Positions 1-8,890 of a stretch of DNA of 64,000 bases are shown one piece after another. Position 1 is the stretch's first letter, and each line of letters starts with the position of its first letter. The DNA is from Aneurinibacillus sp. REN35. Its GTDB lineage: Bacteria; Bacillota; Bacilli; Aneurinibacillales; Aneurinibacillaceae. The translations under genes were made by a program, and so were the position numbers. The stretch is taken from the NCBI RefSeq assembly GCF_041379945.2, contig NZ_JBFTXJ020000015.1, positions 1 to 64,000 on the forward strand, in the 5' to 3' direction. Below the pieces are notes generated by a model. The model searched no databases and was not told the DNA's origin. It was given only the letters and a program-made list of their open reading frames with translations.

Positions 1-103
1 AACGCATCAGTACGCCGTAAAAGATCAGCGCAATTCCGACGGATAAAAAGCTGCCAGCCGCAATATCCTCCAGCAGCGCCCACGCCTTCTTTAGCCCCTT
101 CAT
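1..103 (-). CDS. dctQ: TRAP transporter small permease DctQ, N-terminal part
   Basis: The first 34 codons of a gene that runs off the left edge. They encode a short basic N-terminus (MKGLKKAWALLEDIAAG) followed by the first hydrophobic helix. An AGGAGG-like site lies 7 bases before the ATG. A small membrane subunit directly downstream of dctP on the same strand is the normal place for DctQ, which forms the membrane complex with DctM for sodium-driven uptake of C4-dicarboxylates or similar acids. The identification rests mostly on context, because only the first helix is visible. Confidence 0.75.
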   Translation of the reverse strand, partial: MKGLKKAWALLEDIAAGSFLSVGIALIFYGVLMR

Positions 104-121
104 CTCATCTCCTCCTTCATA

Positions 122-154
122 GAAGAAAAAGAGACACTAACGATATAGTGCCTC
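122..154 (-). terminator. Intercistronic hairpin between dctP and dctQ
   Basis: On the minus strand the bases after dctP form a 9-bp stem (GAGGCACTA with TAGTGTCTC, one G-U pair) with a 6-base loop and a following T-rich run. It has the form of a Rho-independent terminator but lies inside the operon. It probably lets dctP, needed in excess as the periplasmic-type binding protein, be made more abundantly than the membrane subunits. Confidence 0.7.
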
Positions 155-168
155 TTCAATCATTAGCT

Positions 169-1215
169 CTATTTCATATTTTTAATTCCGTTAATAAGCT
201 CTGGTGTAATAACACTTTCAAACTCTTTATAAACAGGTTGCAACGCTTTTTCTAATTCAGCACGCTCTGCATCTGTCAGCTCCGTCACTTCCATTTTTCC
301 TGAGTTTTTCAGGTTTGCAAAGCTTTTGTCGTTATCCTCACCAGCCAGCTTCCATTCATATTCCGTTGCTTCTTTCAGCGCTTCTTCTACCTTCGTGCGT
401 ACATCTTCCGGCATTCCATCCCAGAATGGTTTGTTTACGAAGATGGCATAATCAAGACGTCCATGATTACTTACTGTCATATATTTTTGTACTTCTTGAT
501 ACTTTTGCGTATCCATGTTATTAAATGTGTTCTCTTGGCCATCAACCGTACCCTGCTGCAGCGCCGCATACGTCTCACCGAACGGGATCGTAGCCGAACC
601 TGCACCCAGCGCTTTGAACTGACCTTCTAATACTTTACCTGCCTGTGCACGGAACTTCAGACCTTTGAAGTCAGCCGGTGTTTTCAATGGTTTTTTGTTA
701 TTTGTGAACTGTTTGAATCCGTTTTCCCAGAAAGCCAGACCCATAATATCGTTGCCAACGAGTTGCTCCCCGTTCAATAATTGCTTTGCCAAATCGCTCT
801 GGAAGAACTTCATCGCATGTTCACGATCTTTGAATAGGAATGGCATGTCCACATACTGCCAACGCGGATCAAGCTTTACCATTTTTGTAACGGATGGTGC
901 GATCATGTGAACGTTACCAGACACAAGCGCATCGAGTTCTTCCTTGTCACCGTATAATTGCGAAGACGGATATACTTCAACCTTCACTTTCCCGCCTGTT
1001 TTTTCCGCTGCCAGATCAGCGAATTTTTGCGATGCTTTTCCTTTTACACTGTCAGCCGAAGTAACGTGCGAGAACTTAATAATGATGGTGTCTTTTTTCT
1101 CTTCTCCACCTGCTGCCGGTTTAGCGTCAGCTGCTTTCTTTTCTCCACCGCCGCCACATGCGGCAAGCAGGACCATCATCATAAGCGTCATAACTACTGC
1201 TAATGCCTTTTTCAA
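169..1215 (-). CDS. dctP: TRAP transporter substrate-binding lipoprotein DctP
   Basis: Extracytoplasmic solute receptor of a TRAP transporter (DctP family), about 348 residues. A lipoprotein signal peptide ends in the lipobox LLAAC, so the mature protein would be lipid-anchored outside the membrane. Family features follow: KFSHVTSADSVKGKA near the N-terminus, FRAQAGKVLEGQFKALGA in the middle, and the ETYAALQQGTVDGQEN region that contacts the substrate carboxylate. I place the start at the TTG at 1213-1215, because an AGGGGGAAGG site precedes it and the signal peptide then has normal length. An in-frame upstream ATG at 1293 would add 26 basic residues. dctQ follows after a hairpin. Substrate is probably a C4-dicarboxylate but cannot be fixed from sequence. 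Confidence 0.9.
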   Translation of the reverse strand: MKKALAVVMTLMMMVLLAACGGGGEKKAADAKPAAGGEEKKDTIIIKFSHVTSADSVKGKASQKFADLAAEKTGGKVKVEVYPSSQLYGDKEELDALVSGNVHMIAPSVTKMVKLDPRWQYVDMPFLFKDREHAMKFFQSDLAKQLLNGEQLVGNDIMGLAFWENGFKQFTNNKKPLKTPADFKGLKFRAQAGKVLEGQFKALGAGSATIPFGETYAALQQGTVDGQENTFNNMDTQKYQEVQKYMTVSNHGRLDYAIFVNKPFWDGMPEDVRTKVEEALKEATEYEWKLAGEDNDKSFANLKNSGKMEVTELTDAERAELEKALQPVYKEFESVITPELINGIKNMK

Positions 1216-1334
1216 CTTCCTTCCCCCTCTTACCTTTCTTTTTGTAAACTTCATGTATATTTTCCCTTTTATTGTTACATGAAGCGTTTTCATTTCTGAA
1301 TATTATCTTATTTCCTAAAATAAAAAAACACAAT

Positions 1335-1373
1335 TTTTGTTCATTTTGTAATTATTTTGTTCATTTTGTTCAT
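1335..1373. promoter_or_regulatory. Direct repeats upstream of dctP
   Basis: TTTTGTTCATTTTGT occurs at 1335-1349 and again at 1355-1369, 20 bases apart (two helical turns), with a third overlapping partial copy at 1364-1373. They lie about 120-160 bases upstream of the dctP start. In-phase repeats suggest a cooperative activator site, such as for a dicarboxylate response regulator. That is inference; no regulator gene is visible here. Confidence 0.4.
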
Positions 1374-1494
1374 GCTATTTTACCTACAAAAAAATATAAA
1401 AATCTACAACTTCCGACCCTTCTCATAAAAGTAATTGTAGGAAGAATCTGGGGTTTGATATAATCTTCTAAAAAATAGGAAGTGAGGAGAAACC

Positions 1495-3594
1495 ATGGCC
1501 ATTGCCGATCCGCTGCTGCGCATGATGACAAATGGATTGTTCCGTGTATCCATTACCGGATTAGATACAGTAGATTTCACTCAACCAACACTGCTTACAC
1601 CCAACCACATCTCCCTTCTTGATGCGGCTGTATTAGCGATGAATCTTCCGACCGATGTCTGCTTCGTTGTCAATACAGAGGTTGCCAAGCAGTTCGCTTC
1701 TCTGCTAAAACTCAGACGCCACATTACGGTTGATCCCATGAACCCGCTCTCTGTCCGGCAGATGATTCGTCTTGTCCAACAGGGTACACCATTGGTCATT
1801 TTTCCAGAAGGGCGCATTACCCGCACTGGCGGATTGATGAAGATATATAGCGGCATGGGGTATATTGCTCTAAAGACAGGCGCGCGTATTTATCCTATTA
1901 CTCTTGAAGGTCCTGAACGCTCCAAGCTTTCTTACCTGCAGGACAAAATGAATACCAAGATGTTTCCTGAGATTAAGGTCCGTATCGGGGAGCCTTACCG
2001 CATACAGGCTGACTCAGAGTTGCCCTTACGTTTGCAAAAAGAGCAAACCGCGTATCAAATTCTACAGGTCATGCAGCGTGAGCTTTTCATCAGCCGACAC
2101 AAAGCACAGGCCAATCTGTTCGATGAAGTAGTAGCCCAAGCAAAAATCAATGGCTATAATACACCAATCTGTGAAGATCCGGGACAGAGTGTAAACTATA
2201 AAAAGCTGCTGATCGCCTCGTATGCTCTAGCAAGTAAGTTTTCGGCCTTGTTAGGCACGGAGCAAAATATTGGCGTATTCCTACCCAATTCAGTCGGCCA
2301 TGTAGCGACGCTGCTTGCTCTCTTTCAGCGTGGGAAGACGCCTGTTATTCTTAACTTTACGATGGGCAGACAGACACTGGCCGAATGTGCGGAGACTGCG
2401 AATATCCGCACCGTACTCACTTCTCATGAATTCATTGCGAAAGGAAAACTTGCACCACAGCTCGCCGACCTTAAAGACAAGGTCCGTTTCATTTACCTTG
2501 AAGATGTAAAACAATCGATCGGACCACAGGATAGAGTACAGGCCGTATCGGACTTCATCGCTAAGAAAAAAGCAAAGCCCGGGCCGAATGAACTGATCCT
2601 GTTCACGTCCGGGTCAGAGAATAAACCAAAAGGTGTCGTACTGAGCCACGCCAACTTATATGCCAATGTCATGCAGATTACGAGCGTTATCGATGTAACA
2701 CCGAAGGATAAAATTCTAAACGCCCTACCTATGTTTCACTCCTTCGGCTTAACCATCGGAACATTCCTGCCGCTGTTAACCGGAGTGTCCGTATATCTCT
2801 ATCCTACACCCCTGCATTACAAGCTGATTCCTGAGATCGCATACGATAGGGATATTACGATTCTGTTCGGGACCTCTACGTTCCTTGGAGGTTATGGAAA
2901 ATATGCGCATCCCTATGACTTTTATTCGATCCGCTATGTGTTCGCAGGTGCGGAGAAGCTAAAGGACGAAGTGCGCGATCTATGGATCGATAAATTCGGC
3001 ATTCGTGTCTTTGAAGGATATGGTACGACGGAGACAGCGCCGGTGCTTGCATTAAATACACCCCACTTCTACCGCAGAGGTACAGTGGGCCAATTCCTTC
3101 CTGCTATTGAATACAAGATTGAGCCGATTGAAGGGATTGAAAAAGGAGGCAACCTGCTCGTAAAAGGGCCGAATGTGATGAAAGGTTATTTGCTGCATGA
3201 GAAGGGCTTCATCCCGAGCGAAGAATGGTACGATTGCGGTGATGTGGTTGATGTAGATACGGATGGATATATTCATATCATCGCTCGTTTAAAGAGATTT
3301 GCGAAAATCGCGGGTGAGATGGTCTCGCTTAACCTTGTTGAACAGTTGGCGGGTCGCTGCTTCAAAAGCGACGAGATGGCGGCTGTTAGTATACCCGATG
3401 CAAGAAAAGGGGAAAAAATTATTCTTTATACGACCTGCTCTACTGCTGCAATTCACCGGCTCAAAGAGTACCTGCAGGAGAACGGCTTCTTGCCGTTACT
3501 ATTGCCATCTAAAATTGTATGTATGAAACAACTGCCCCTGCTCGGTAGCGGTAAGGTCGACTACGTAACGATAAAACAATGGGCCGAGTCCTAA
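1495..3594 (+). CDS. aas: Acyltransferase / acyl-ACP synthetase (Aas-like)
   Basis: A 699-residue two-domain enzyme. The N-terminal part (about residues 15-190) is a PlsC-type acyltransferase with the NHISLLD form of the HX4D motif near residue 37 and FPEGRITRTGG near residue 103. The rest (about 220-690) is an AMP-forming acyl-activating enzyme with the phosphate loop LFTSGSENKPKGVVLSH, the YGTTE motif and the hinge region with YDCGD. This matches the Aas architecture that activates a fatty acid and reacylates lysophospholipid at the membrane. An AGGAG site precedes the ATG. The lplT-type flippase follows 14 bases downstream, the pairing known from Aas/LplT systems. Substrate specificity is inferred from family. 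Confidence 0.85.
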   Translation: MAIADPLLRMMTNGLFRVSITGLDTVDFTQPTLLTPNHISLLDAAVLAMNLPTDVCFVVNTEVAKQFASLLKLRRHITVDPMNPLSVRQMIRLVQQGTPLVIFPEGRITRTGGLMKIYSGMGYIALKTGARIYPITLEGPERSKLSYLQDKMNTKMFPEIKVRIGEPYRIQADSELPLRLQKEQTAYQILQVMQRELFISRHKAQANLFDEVVAQAKINGYNTPICEDPGQSVNYKKLLIASYALASKFSALLGTEQNIGVFLPNSVGHVATLLALFQRGKTPVILNFTMGRQTLAECAETANIRTVLTSHEFIAKGKLAPQLADLKDKVRFIYLEDVKQSIGPQDRVQAVSDFIAKKKAKPGPNELILFTSGSENKPKGVVLSHANLYANVMQITSVIDVTPKDKILNALPMFHSFGLTIGTFLPLLTGVSVYLYPTPLHYKLIPEIAYDRDITILFGTSTFLGGYGKYAHPYDFYSIRYVFAGAEKLKDEVRDLWIDKFGIRVFEGYGTTETAPVLALNTPHFYRRGTVGQFLPAIEYKIEPIEGIEKGGNLLVKGPNVMKGYLLHEKGFIPSEEWYDCGDVVDVDTDGYIHIIARLKRFAKIAGEMVSLNLVEQLAGRCFKSDEMAAVSIPDARKGEKIILYTTCSTAAIHRLKEYLQENGFLPLLLPSKIVCMKQLPLLGSGKVDYVTIKQWAES

Positions 3595-3608
3595 GAAAGG
3601 AAGAAAAC

Positions 3609-4814
3609 ATGCGCATCGCACCGCTTACTGCCCTGTATTGGACCCAGTTTATCTCGGCATTTGCAGATAATATGATTATTTTCATCGTACTAGCTATTAT
3701 GCGTCAAGAAGGATACCCAGGATTTTATATTGGCCTGGTGCAATCTGCATTCCTACTAGCATACGTCCTATGCGCCCCGTTCGTAGGTCTTTTTGCTGAC
3801 CGAAACCCTAAATCATGGGTGCTTCTCATCGGTAACATTATCAAAGCGGGCGGTATTTCTCTTCTTATGCTCGGAGTCTCTCCTGTGCTTAGCTACCTTA
3901 TTGTCGGTATCGGTGCCGTTACCTATAGTCCCGCTAAGTATGGAATTCTACCGGAGCTTACACCGAATGAGGAAGCACTGCTTAAAGCAAACGGTAAGAT
4001 CGAAGGATATACGATTTTTGCAATTCTTGCCGGATCGGTCGCAGGCGGTATCTTAGCCGAATATTCCCTATTCTGGGCAATGACTGTCTGCATTGGACTG
4101 TACATTGTTTCACTTGTCGGAACCTTTGCAATCCCGCGGATGCCAGGCAATCAATCGATCCGCTATAATCGGGCTTTGCAAGATTTCATCTCCGATACAA
4201 AGCGATTCTTTTCAAGCAGAAAATGCCGCTTCTCCCTTGTGGGAACCTGCTCTTTTTGGATGTCGTCTACGGTGCTTCGCTTTGCGTTCATTGCCTGGAT
4301 TCCATTAGTGCTCGGCATTACTTCGCTCGATAAAATATCCATGCTCGTAGCAATTACCGGTGTTGGTATTATCATCGGCTCACTTGCCACACCGTATCTG
4401 ATACCGGCACATAAATTCTATCGTTCTTATATATATGGCCTAATGATGGCACTGCTTATTATCTCTTCTGTGTTCTTATCGAATCTCTATCTGATCATTG
4501 CTGTACTCATGGCTATCGGCTTTATGGGCGGCGCATTCATCGTACCAATGAATACGGTGATTCAAGATGAGGGACATAAGCTTGGGGGAACAGGAAAAGC
4601 GGTCGCTGTACAAAACTTTGTAAATAATACGATGATGCTTTTGGGAATGGGTATTTATACAGGAGCAACCAAGGCCGGCGTCTCTGCTCCTGCATCCATC
4701 GTGACGATCGGTCTGATTCTGCTCTGCTTTGTCTTATACCTTCATTTCCAAAAGAAAAAACTACTTGTTGTGTTACAGGTTCCACCTCAAAAAAATACAT
4801 CAGAGTTTCTATAG
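3609..4814 (+). CDS. lplT: MFS lysophospholipid transporter LplT
   Basis: A 401-residue, about 12-helix major facilitator. The N-terminus (LTALYWTQFISAFADNMIIF) and the motif DRNPKSWVL after helix 2 resemble LplT, which flips lysophospholipids inward for reacylation. I chose the ATG at 3609, preceded by AAAGGAAG; an upstream in-frame ATG at 3579 lies inside the previous gene. The close spacing after the Aas-like gene supports a two-gene lipid-repair operon ending at the hairpin at 4830. Confidence 0.85.
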   Translation: MRIAPLTALYWTQFISAFADNMIIFIVLAIMRQEGYPGFYIGLVQSAFLLAYVLCAPFVGLFADRNPKSWVLLIGNIIKAGGISLLMLGVSPVLSYLIVGIGAVTYSPAKYGILPELTPNEEALLKANGKIEGYTIFAILAGSVAGGILAEYSLFWAMTVCIGLYIVSLVGTFAIPRMPGNQSIRYNRALQDFISDTKRFFSSRKCRFSLVGTCSFWMSSTVLRFAFIAWIPLVLGITSLDKISMLVAITGVGIIIGSLATPYLIPAHKFYRSYIYGLMMALLIISSVFLSNLYLIIAVLMAIGFMGGAFIVPMNTVIQDEGHKLGGTGKAVAVQNFVNNTMMLLGMGIYTGATKAGVSAPASIVTIGLILLCFVLYLHFQKKKLLVVLQVPPQKNTSEFL

Positions 4815-4827
4815 GAGCCAATACACA

Positions 4828-4863
4828 AAGGAGCGGAGAGAATTCTTTTCTCTCCGCTCCTTG
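4828..4863. terminator. Bidirectional terminator
   Basis: A perfect 11-bp stem (GGAGCGGAGAG with CTCTCCGCTCC) and 9-base loop lies between the convergent lplT and the minus-strand gene ending at 4866. Confidence 0.75.
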
Positions 4864-4865
4864 AT

Positions 4866-5192
4866 TTACTGTGCAATCGAAGCCTGTGCCTCCTCCACGC
4901 GGGCAGAAACCGGAAGCGGTGACCGCTGAGGAGCAGATGCAGGTTGATGCTTTCTTTTTCTTTGCGTTCGCATATAGACGAATGCGAACCACGCCTGAGC
5001 GAGATAGAATGCCAGAAGATGAGGGTCCTGTGGCAGACGAAAGTACATATCGCAAACAATGCTATACGTTACAAATGCAAAAAATAATATATAAATTGAT
5101 ACCAGTCCATTTCGCAGCGTATTGCGATAAAAAATTCCCAATCCGACGAATGAAAGTATAAACATTCCTATATAACCCCAGAACGAATCCAT
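4866..5192 (-). CDS. Small membrane protein of unknown function
   Basis: A 108-residue protein with about three predicted membrane segments (roughly residues 5-22, 30-48 and 58-75) and a polar tail rich in Lys, Arg, Gln, Ala and Ser. TAGGAG lies 9 bases before the ATG. I do not recognise a family. It stands alone, facing the lplT operon tail to tail, and nothing nearby suggests a role. Confidence 0.65.
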   Translation of the reverse strand: MDSFWGYIGMFILSFVGLGIFYRNTLRNGLVSIYILFFAFVTYSIVCDMYFRLPQDPHLLAFYLAQAWFAFVYMRTQRKRKHQPASAPQRSPLPVSARVEEAQASIAQ

Positions 5193-5421
5193 TTCATATT
5201 TCTCCTATTATGTAAAATCGTGCGAGCAGGTCTAACGTAACAACGAACATTTGCTCCACCTATGATTATTGACTTGTTATAGCGTATCCTTTTTTCTAAA
5301 TGTAACGCAAAAAACGACAGCATACGAGGGACTTTGCGCTTATTTATGTAAGGGGTGGCTAAAATAGTCACATTATACAGATACTTTTCCACGATTCTAC
5401 CTGTTTGAAACATAGCAAAGG

Positions 5422-5451
5422 AAAAACCTACTCCCTTATTGAGCAGGTTTT
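5422..5451 (-). terminator. Terminator of the YrrT-like methyltransferase gene
   Basis: On the minus strand an AAACCTGCTC/GAGTAGGTTT stem with loop and trailing T-run begins inside the last codons of the upstream gene. No gene is visible between here and 5192. Confidence 0.65.
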
Positions 5452-6101
5452 CTACCCGTAAACAACCATACATATCGATTTAGCTGACGGGCGAAAAAGA
5501 CAAGTCCCGCTTCTTCAAACATGCGGCGCAGCACAGGAACGAGCGTGTAATATTCAGTTTGCAGATCTTCAAGCAGGGCGAATGCACGCTGTTCTCTCGC
5601 TCGCGTGTGGATGATTTGTTTCGCCTCTTCATCCGCGTATGCCGTATCGGCGAACACAATAATCCCATTATCACGCAATCGTTCTGCGAGCTGTCGAATG
5701 GCGCGCGCCTTTTGCTCATCTGTCAGATGATGCAGCGCATACGTGCTGACGATTCCATCGAGTTGACCCATCGCTTCTGGAATAGAGAGGAAGTGTCCAT
5801 CCTCTACCGTAAACCGCGGTAATTTGTGACGGGCAATCTCACGCATGTCGGGCGAGGGATCTACCCCACATACATCCCATCCTTGCAGCAAAAGACGCTC
5901 TGTCAAATTCCCAGTACCGACTCCAATCTCTAGTACGCGCTTTCCCCGAAGAGAGGTTAACTCCGCTGCGACTTGATCAAGAATGGCTTCATACCCTTCA
6001 AACACTTCCGCATATTCACCTTCTGTATCAGATACCGTATGGTCATATTGGTCTGCCCACTGTTCAAAAACATGATTAAACTGTACTTCACGCTCTGACA
6101 T
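5436..6101 (-). CDS. yrrT: Class I SAM-dependent methyltransferase, YrrT-like
   Basis: A 221-residue methyltransferase. The SAM-binding motif I VLEIGVGTGNLTERLL lies near residue 55 and is followed by the acidic residue of motif II (VDPSPDM). The N-terminus (FEQWADQYDHTV followed by a YEAILDQV stretch) closely resembles Bacillus YrrT. In Bacillus, YrrT is encoded beside methylthioadenosine/cysteine recycling genes, but those are not adjacent here. The substrate is unknown. An AGGAGG-type site lies before the ATG at 6101. Confidence 0.75.
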   Translation of the reverse strand: MSEREVQFNHVFEQWADQYDHTVSDTEGEYAEVFEGYEAILDQVAAELTSLRGKRVLEIGVGTGNLTERLLLQGWDVCGVDPSPDMREIARHKLPRFTVEDGHFLSIPEAMGQLDGIVSTYALHHLTDEQKARAIRQLAERLRDNGIIVFADTAYADEEAKQIIHTRAREQRAFALLEDLQTEYYTLVPVLRRMFEEAGLVFFARQLNRYVWLFTGRKPAQ

Positions 6102-6188
6102 TGTTTATCCTCCTCTTTTTTCTACACTATATGCAACTGATTACTGTAAAGTTTATTATTCCTATTAATTTAATAAGTTTTATTGTAT

Positions 6189-6216
6189 AAAAAATTCTCC
6201 TATCCTTCAATAGGAG
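6189..6216 (-). terminator. Terminator
   Basis: Minus-strand hairpin CTCCTAT-N6-ATAGGAG followed by AATTTTTT, just after the gene ending at 6231. Confidence 0.8.
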
Positions 6217-6230
6217 AGTATCGTACCTTT

Positions 6231-6689
6231 TTACTCTATTTCCTTCTTTTCTTTTATTGCTTTATTAAGTCGTTGCAGCATATAGCCAATCCCTTTGCAG
6301 CCCTGCAGCGGAAAACGGTACGTGCAATGATCACCGAATACAGCCCGGATTACCTTCGTGTGTTTTTTTCCTGCCACGATAACAATCTCATCGAAGCGCC
6401 TAAGCTCTTTCTCCTCTACTTGTCGCTTTAATGCTTCTATCGTGATAATATCCTGACTTTTAGAGTCAAATGCCAGATCATAATTGCCTGGTACAAGGTC
6501 TGTTGGACGCAAAAAGCCATGCTTGGCCGAAAGAATAACCCAATGATCGAAAAAGGTCTTCGCGTATGCATGACATGCCGAGCCAAATGGACTGATGTAT
6601 GCATCATACGCTGGAACTGCTCCTAATTCCGGATGCTTATCCCATATCTTAACTGCCCCACATGGGGTAATACAGAGCCTTCTTTTCAT
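6231..6689 (-). CDS. DUF6884-like protein
   Basis: A 152-residue cytoplasmic protein beginning with a Cys-containing strand (RLCITPCGAVKIWD), followed by a conserved-looking segment with WVILSAKHGFLRP. These resemble the DUF6884 family, whose function is unknown. I place the start at the ATG at 6689, with AGGAGG 11 bases upstream; a longer reading frame would start before the ribosome-binding site. No partner genes are apparent, and both flanks carry terminators, so it is probably monocistronic. Confidence 0.65.
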   Translation of the reverse strand: MKRRLCITPCGAVKIWDKHPELGAVPAYDAYISPFGSACHAYAKTFFDHWVILSAKHGFLRPTDLVPGNYDLAFDSKSQDIITIEALKRQVEEKELRRFDEIVIVAGKKHTKVIRAVFGDHCTYRFPLQGCKGIGYMLQRLNKAIKEKKEIE

Positions 6690-6716
6690 TGTCTGTTCTT
6701 CCTCCTTCCGACCAAA

Positions 6717-6742
6717 CAAAAAAGCCGCCCATGAAGCGACTT
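6717..6742 (-). terminator. Terminator
   Basis: Minus-strand stem AAGTCGC/GCGGCTT (one G-U) with T-run, directly after the gene ending at 6761. Confidence 0.75.
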
Positions 6743-6760
6743 TCTATCCAGTCAGCGTAT

Positions 6761-7417
6761 TTATTCGACTTCAATCCAGACATTTCCCTTTTTCGCCTTA
6801 TATTCCCGAGTTCCTTTAAGCTGATTATCCTTCAAGCTTAACACATAATCTCCGCCAAGCGACAAGGAACCGCTATTATGGACGAACTTCGTCTCTTTAA
6901 ATGTGATTTTGTTGTTGATGACCTCTCCCTGCAAAGCGATAATATCATCAGTATTTACAAACTCCATTTTTCCGTTAAAGCTGCCGGTCTGATTGTTAAA
7001 ATCAAAAAAGCTAATTTTAAATGTCCATCTCTTATTTGTCCCCGCTTCAGTGTATTCACCATAAAACGAAGAATCACTGGAGAGCACGGATGCGATTTTC
7101 TTTTGACTATAATCGCCCGGCTGTATCGGTAAATCGGTAGGCCCTCCTGTAGGAGATGTTACGTAGATAGCTTTTGTTTTTGGATTATACAGCACTTCCT
7201 TTCCCAGCGAATCCGCCATAAAACGAAGAGGCACATAGGTAGTACCGTTGTAGATAAACCCCGGCTTGGCTGTCTTCTTCTGCACACCATCAAAATAGTA
7301 TTTTAACGGCAGAAAATCTACCTTAATGGAACTGGCCGCATATACGACCCCAGAACAAAAAATGCCTCCGGCTATAAACCCTGTTACAAGATACTTTAGC
7401 TTCCCCGATTTCCTCAT
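6761..7417 (-). CDS. Exported protein with copper amine oxidase N-terminal-like (stalk) domain
   Basis: A 218-residue secreted protein. A signal peptide (LKYLVTGFIAGGIFCSGVVYA) comes first. It is followed by a stalk domain at about residues 30-95 with the typical YNGTTYVPLRFMADSLG motif. That domain is common in surface proteins of Paenibacillaceae and Brevibacillus relatives and is not itself an amine oxidase. The C-terminal half, after a Pro/Gly linker, looks beta-rich and is not recognised. The start at 7417 follows GGAGGAAAGAGAT. It is divergent from the small membrane gene at 7535. Confidence 0.75.
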   Translation of the reverse strand: MRKSGKLKYLVTGFIAGGIFCSGVVYAASSIKVDFLPLKYYFDGVQKKTAKPGFIYNGTTYVPLRFMADSLGKEVLYNPKTKAIYVTSPTGGPTDLPIQPGDYSQKKIASVLSSDSSFYGEYTEAGTNKRWTFKISFFDFNNQTGSFNGKMEFVNTDDIIALQGEVINNKITFKETKFVHNSGSLSLGGDYVLSLKDNQLKGTREYKAKKGNVWIEVE

Positions 7418-7534
7418 ATCTCTTTCCTCCCTATCTCTAAAGTACAATCCATACAAACATCCGCAAAAACTTTCCATCTTCTGTTATCATAATAATAGGA
7501 TAAAAACCATAGTTAGCATAGGAGGATTACGATC

Positions 7535-7756
7535 ATGCTGGGCATGTTTTCACTGGTTTTTATTATTATAGGTATTGTGGGCATCATCATTCTCATAATA
7601 AGCGGCGGATTATTTTATTTGGCCATAAAAAAATCCGCCGCTCTCACAACCATTTTTTCTATGGTTCTATTTGTCGCTGCCATCTATATCATTCACTATG
7701 CCTTGAATTCCTATGTTGAACTACAAAATGACCCTTTTATACGATACTTTTCTTAA
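7535..7756 (+). CDS. Small two-helix membrane protein
   Basis: A 73-residue protein with two hydrophobic segments (about residues 5-30 and 38-60) separated by a KKS turn. AGGAGG lies 9 bases upstream of the ATG, which argues for real translation. I do not recognise a family. It is followed by the MmcQ/YjbR gene about 60 bases later. Confidence 0.6.
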   Translation: MLGMFSLVFIIIGIVGIIILIISGGLFYLAIKKSAALTTIFSMVLFVAAIYIIHYALNSYVELQNDPFIRYFS

Positions 7757-7815
7757 ATGATATAGCAAACATAAGGATTTGATGTGTCAGTAAGGAGAGA
7801 GGCAGGAAGAGAATT

Positions 7816-8166
7816 ATGGAGCTGCATACTGTACGCGCTTATTGTCTGAAGAAAAAGGGAGCCTTCGAAGATTTTCCGTTTGGCGAGGATAAACATGTAA
7901 TCAAGATATGCGGAAAAATGTTTGCACTTCTATCCGACAAAGACGGCGTCCTCCATATCAGTCTAAAATGCGAGCCGGAAGCCTGTGAGATTTTACGTGA
8001 ACAGTACTCCGCTATTAAGCCTGGCTATCATCTAAATAAACGTCATTGGAACACCATCGAAGTGGATGATAGTATTCCGTCGGAAGAAATTCTCGGTATG
8101 ATTGACCACTCCTACCAGCTAGTTTTTAAAGGATTGAAAAAAGTTGATAAGGAATCGTTACGATAA
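7816..8166 (+). CDS. MmcQ/YjbR family protein
   Basis: A 116-residue protein of the MmcQ/YjbR (DUF419) family, a small CyaY-like fold proposed to bind DNA. Seen here are the typical DFPFGEDKHVIKICGKMFAL strand region, the KCEPE segment and the GYHLNKRHWNTI motif, then the terminal IDHSYQLV helix. The length is normal. A GGAAGAG site precedes the ATG and a strong terminator follows. The physiological role of the family is not established. Confidence 0.85.
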   Translation: MELHTVRAYCLKKKGAFEDFPFGEDKHVIKICGKMFALLSDKDGVLHISLKCEPEACEILREQYSAIKPGYHLNKRHWNTIEVDDSIPSEEILGMIDHSYQLVFKGLKKVDKESLR

Positions 8167-8172
8167 AAGTGA

Positions 8173-8212
8173 GGAAGGCTAAACCTTCTGTTTCCAAAAG
8201 TTTTAGCCTTCC
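8173..8212. terminator. Bidirectional terminator
   Basis: An 11-bp stem (GGAAGGCTAAA with TTTTAGCCTTCC) between two convergent genes. Confidence 0.75.
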
Positions 8213-8228
8213 TTATTAAGTCAGCCTA

Positions 8229-8705
8229 TTAATGACTTGCACCAGAAACTTTCACTATATATCGACGAGTCCACAAATAACTAAGAAACAAAATACCATT
8301 TACAATAACAGAATCCACAATATTCCATTGCTCAGCGAACCTATCAAAGGCCTCACCAAAAACGATATAGCCTACTGTCATATAGACAAAATAAATACCA
8401 ATTGAAATAGCAACACAACGAATAAAAATAGGCCAGCTCAAACAAATAAACCTGTCTATAAATTCCTCGTTATCACCTTTTGCATTGGCCTTATAGCACG
8501 CAATGACCCCCCACACCGTGATCCCAAAGTAAAAAAGATGATCAATAACAGTAAAAACACTAAACTCTTGGGGCATATAGACCAACAATAAAGACTTGAT
8601 AACAGCTAACAAAACATATATCAATAAATACTTCATCTTTTCTTTTTGGGATAATCTTTTCTCTTTCAGTTCTTGTGCTAAGGCGTCTACTTTCCAAAAA
8701 TACAT
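8229..8705 (-). CDS. Integral membrane protein of unknown function
   Basis: A 158-residue protein with a charged N-terminus (ELKEKRLSQKEKMK) and about four membrane helices (roughly residues 25-43, 50-68, 88-108 and 125-145). No family is recognised. The gene is more AT-rich than its left neighbours and is divergent from the agr-like locus, which shares that AT-richness. Both could therefore belong to the same acquired segment, though this is only suggestive. Confidence 0.6.
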   Translation of the reverse strand: MYFWKVDALAQELKEKRLSQKEKMKYLLIYVLLAVIKSLLLVYMPQEFSVFTVIDHLFYFGITVWGVIACYKANAKGDNEEFIDRFICLSWPIFIRCVAISIGIYFVYMTVGYIVFGEAFDRFAEQWNIVDSVIVNGILFLSYLWTRRYIVKVSGASH

Positions 8706-8890
8706 CGTAATTCCTCCAACATCTATGCTTGATTAAACAATAAGACTAGCTAAGAAGTCTATTGTTTCACATATAGATATTGATTAATTACCCGGTTTAT
8801 CTTCCATAATAGGATTTTATTCCCTAGGAAAAATTAGAAAATCGTTTTTTTTATTATTATGAGTCTGATATACTAGGTTTAGGGGTGATT

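Noticed and set aside
1279-1293. Possible CcpA cre site ATGAAGCGTTTTCAT upstream of dctP.
   Set aside because: It is one base short of the cre spacing and lacks one of the central A positions; too weak to call.
5168-5473. Minus-strand reading frame between the small membrane gene and the methyltransferase.
   Set aside because: It overlaps the methyltransferase 3' end and its terminator, has no ribosome-binding site and shows no protein-like composition.
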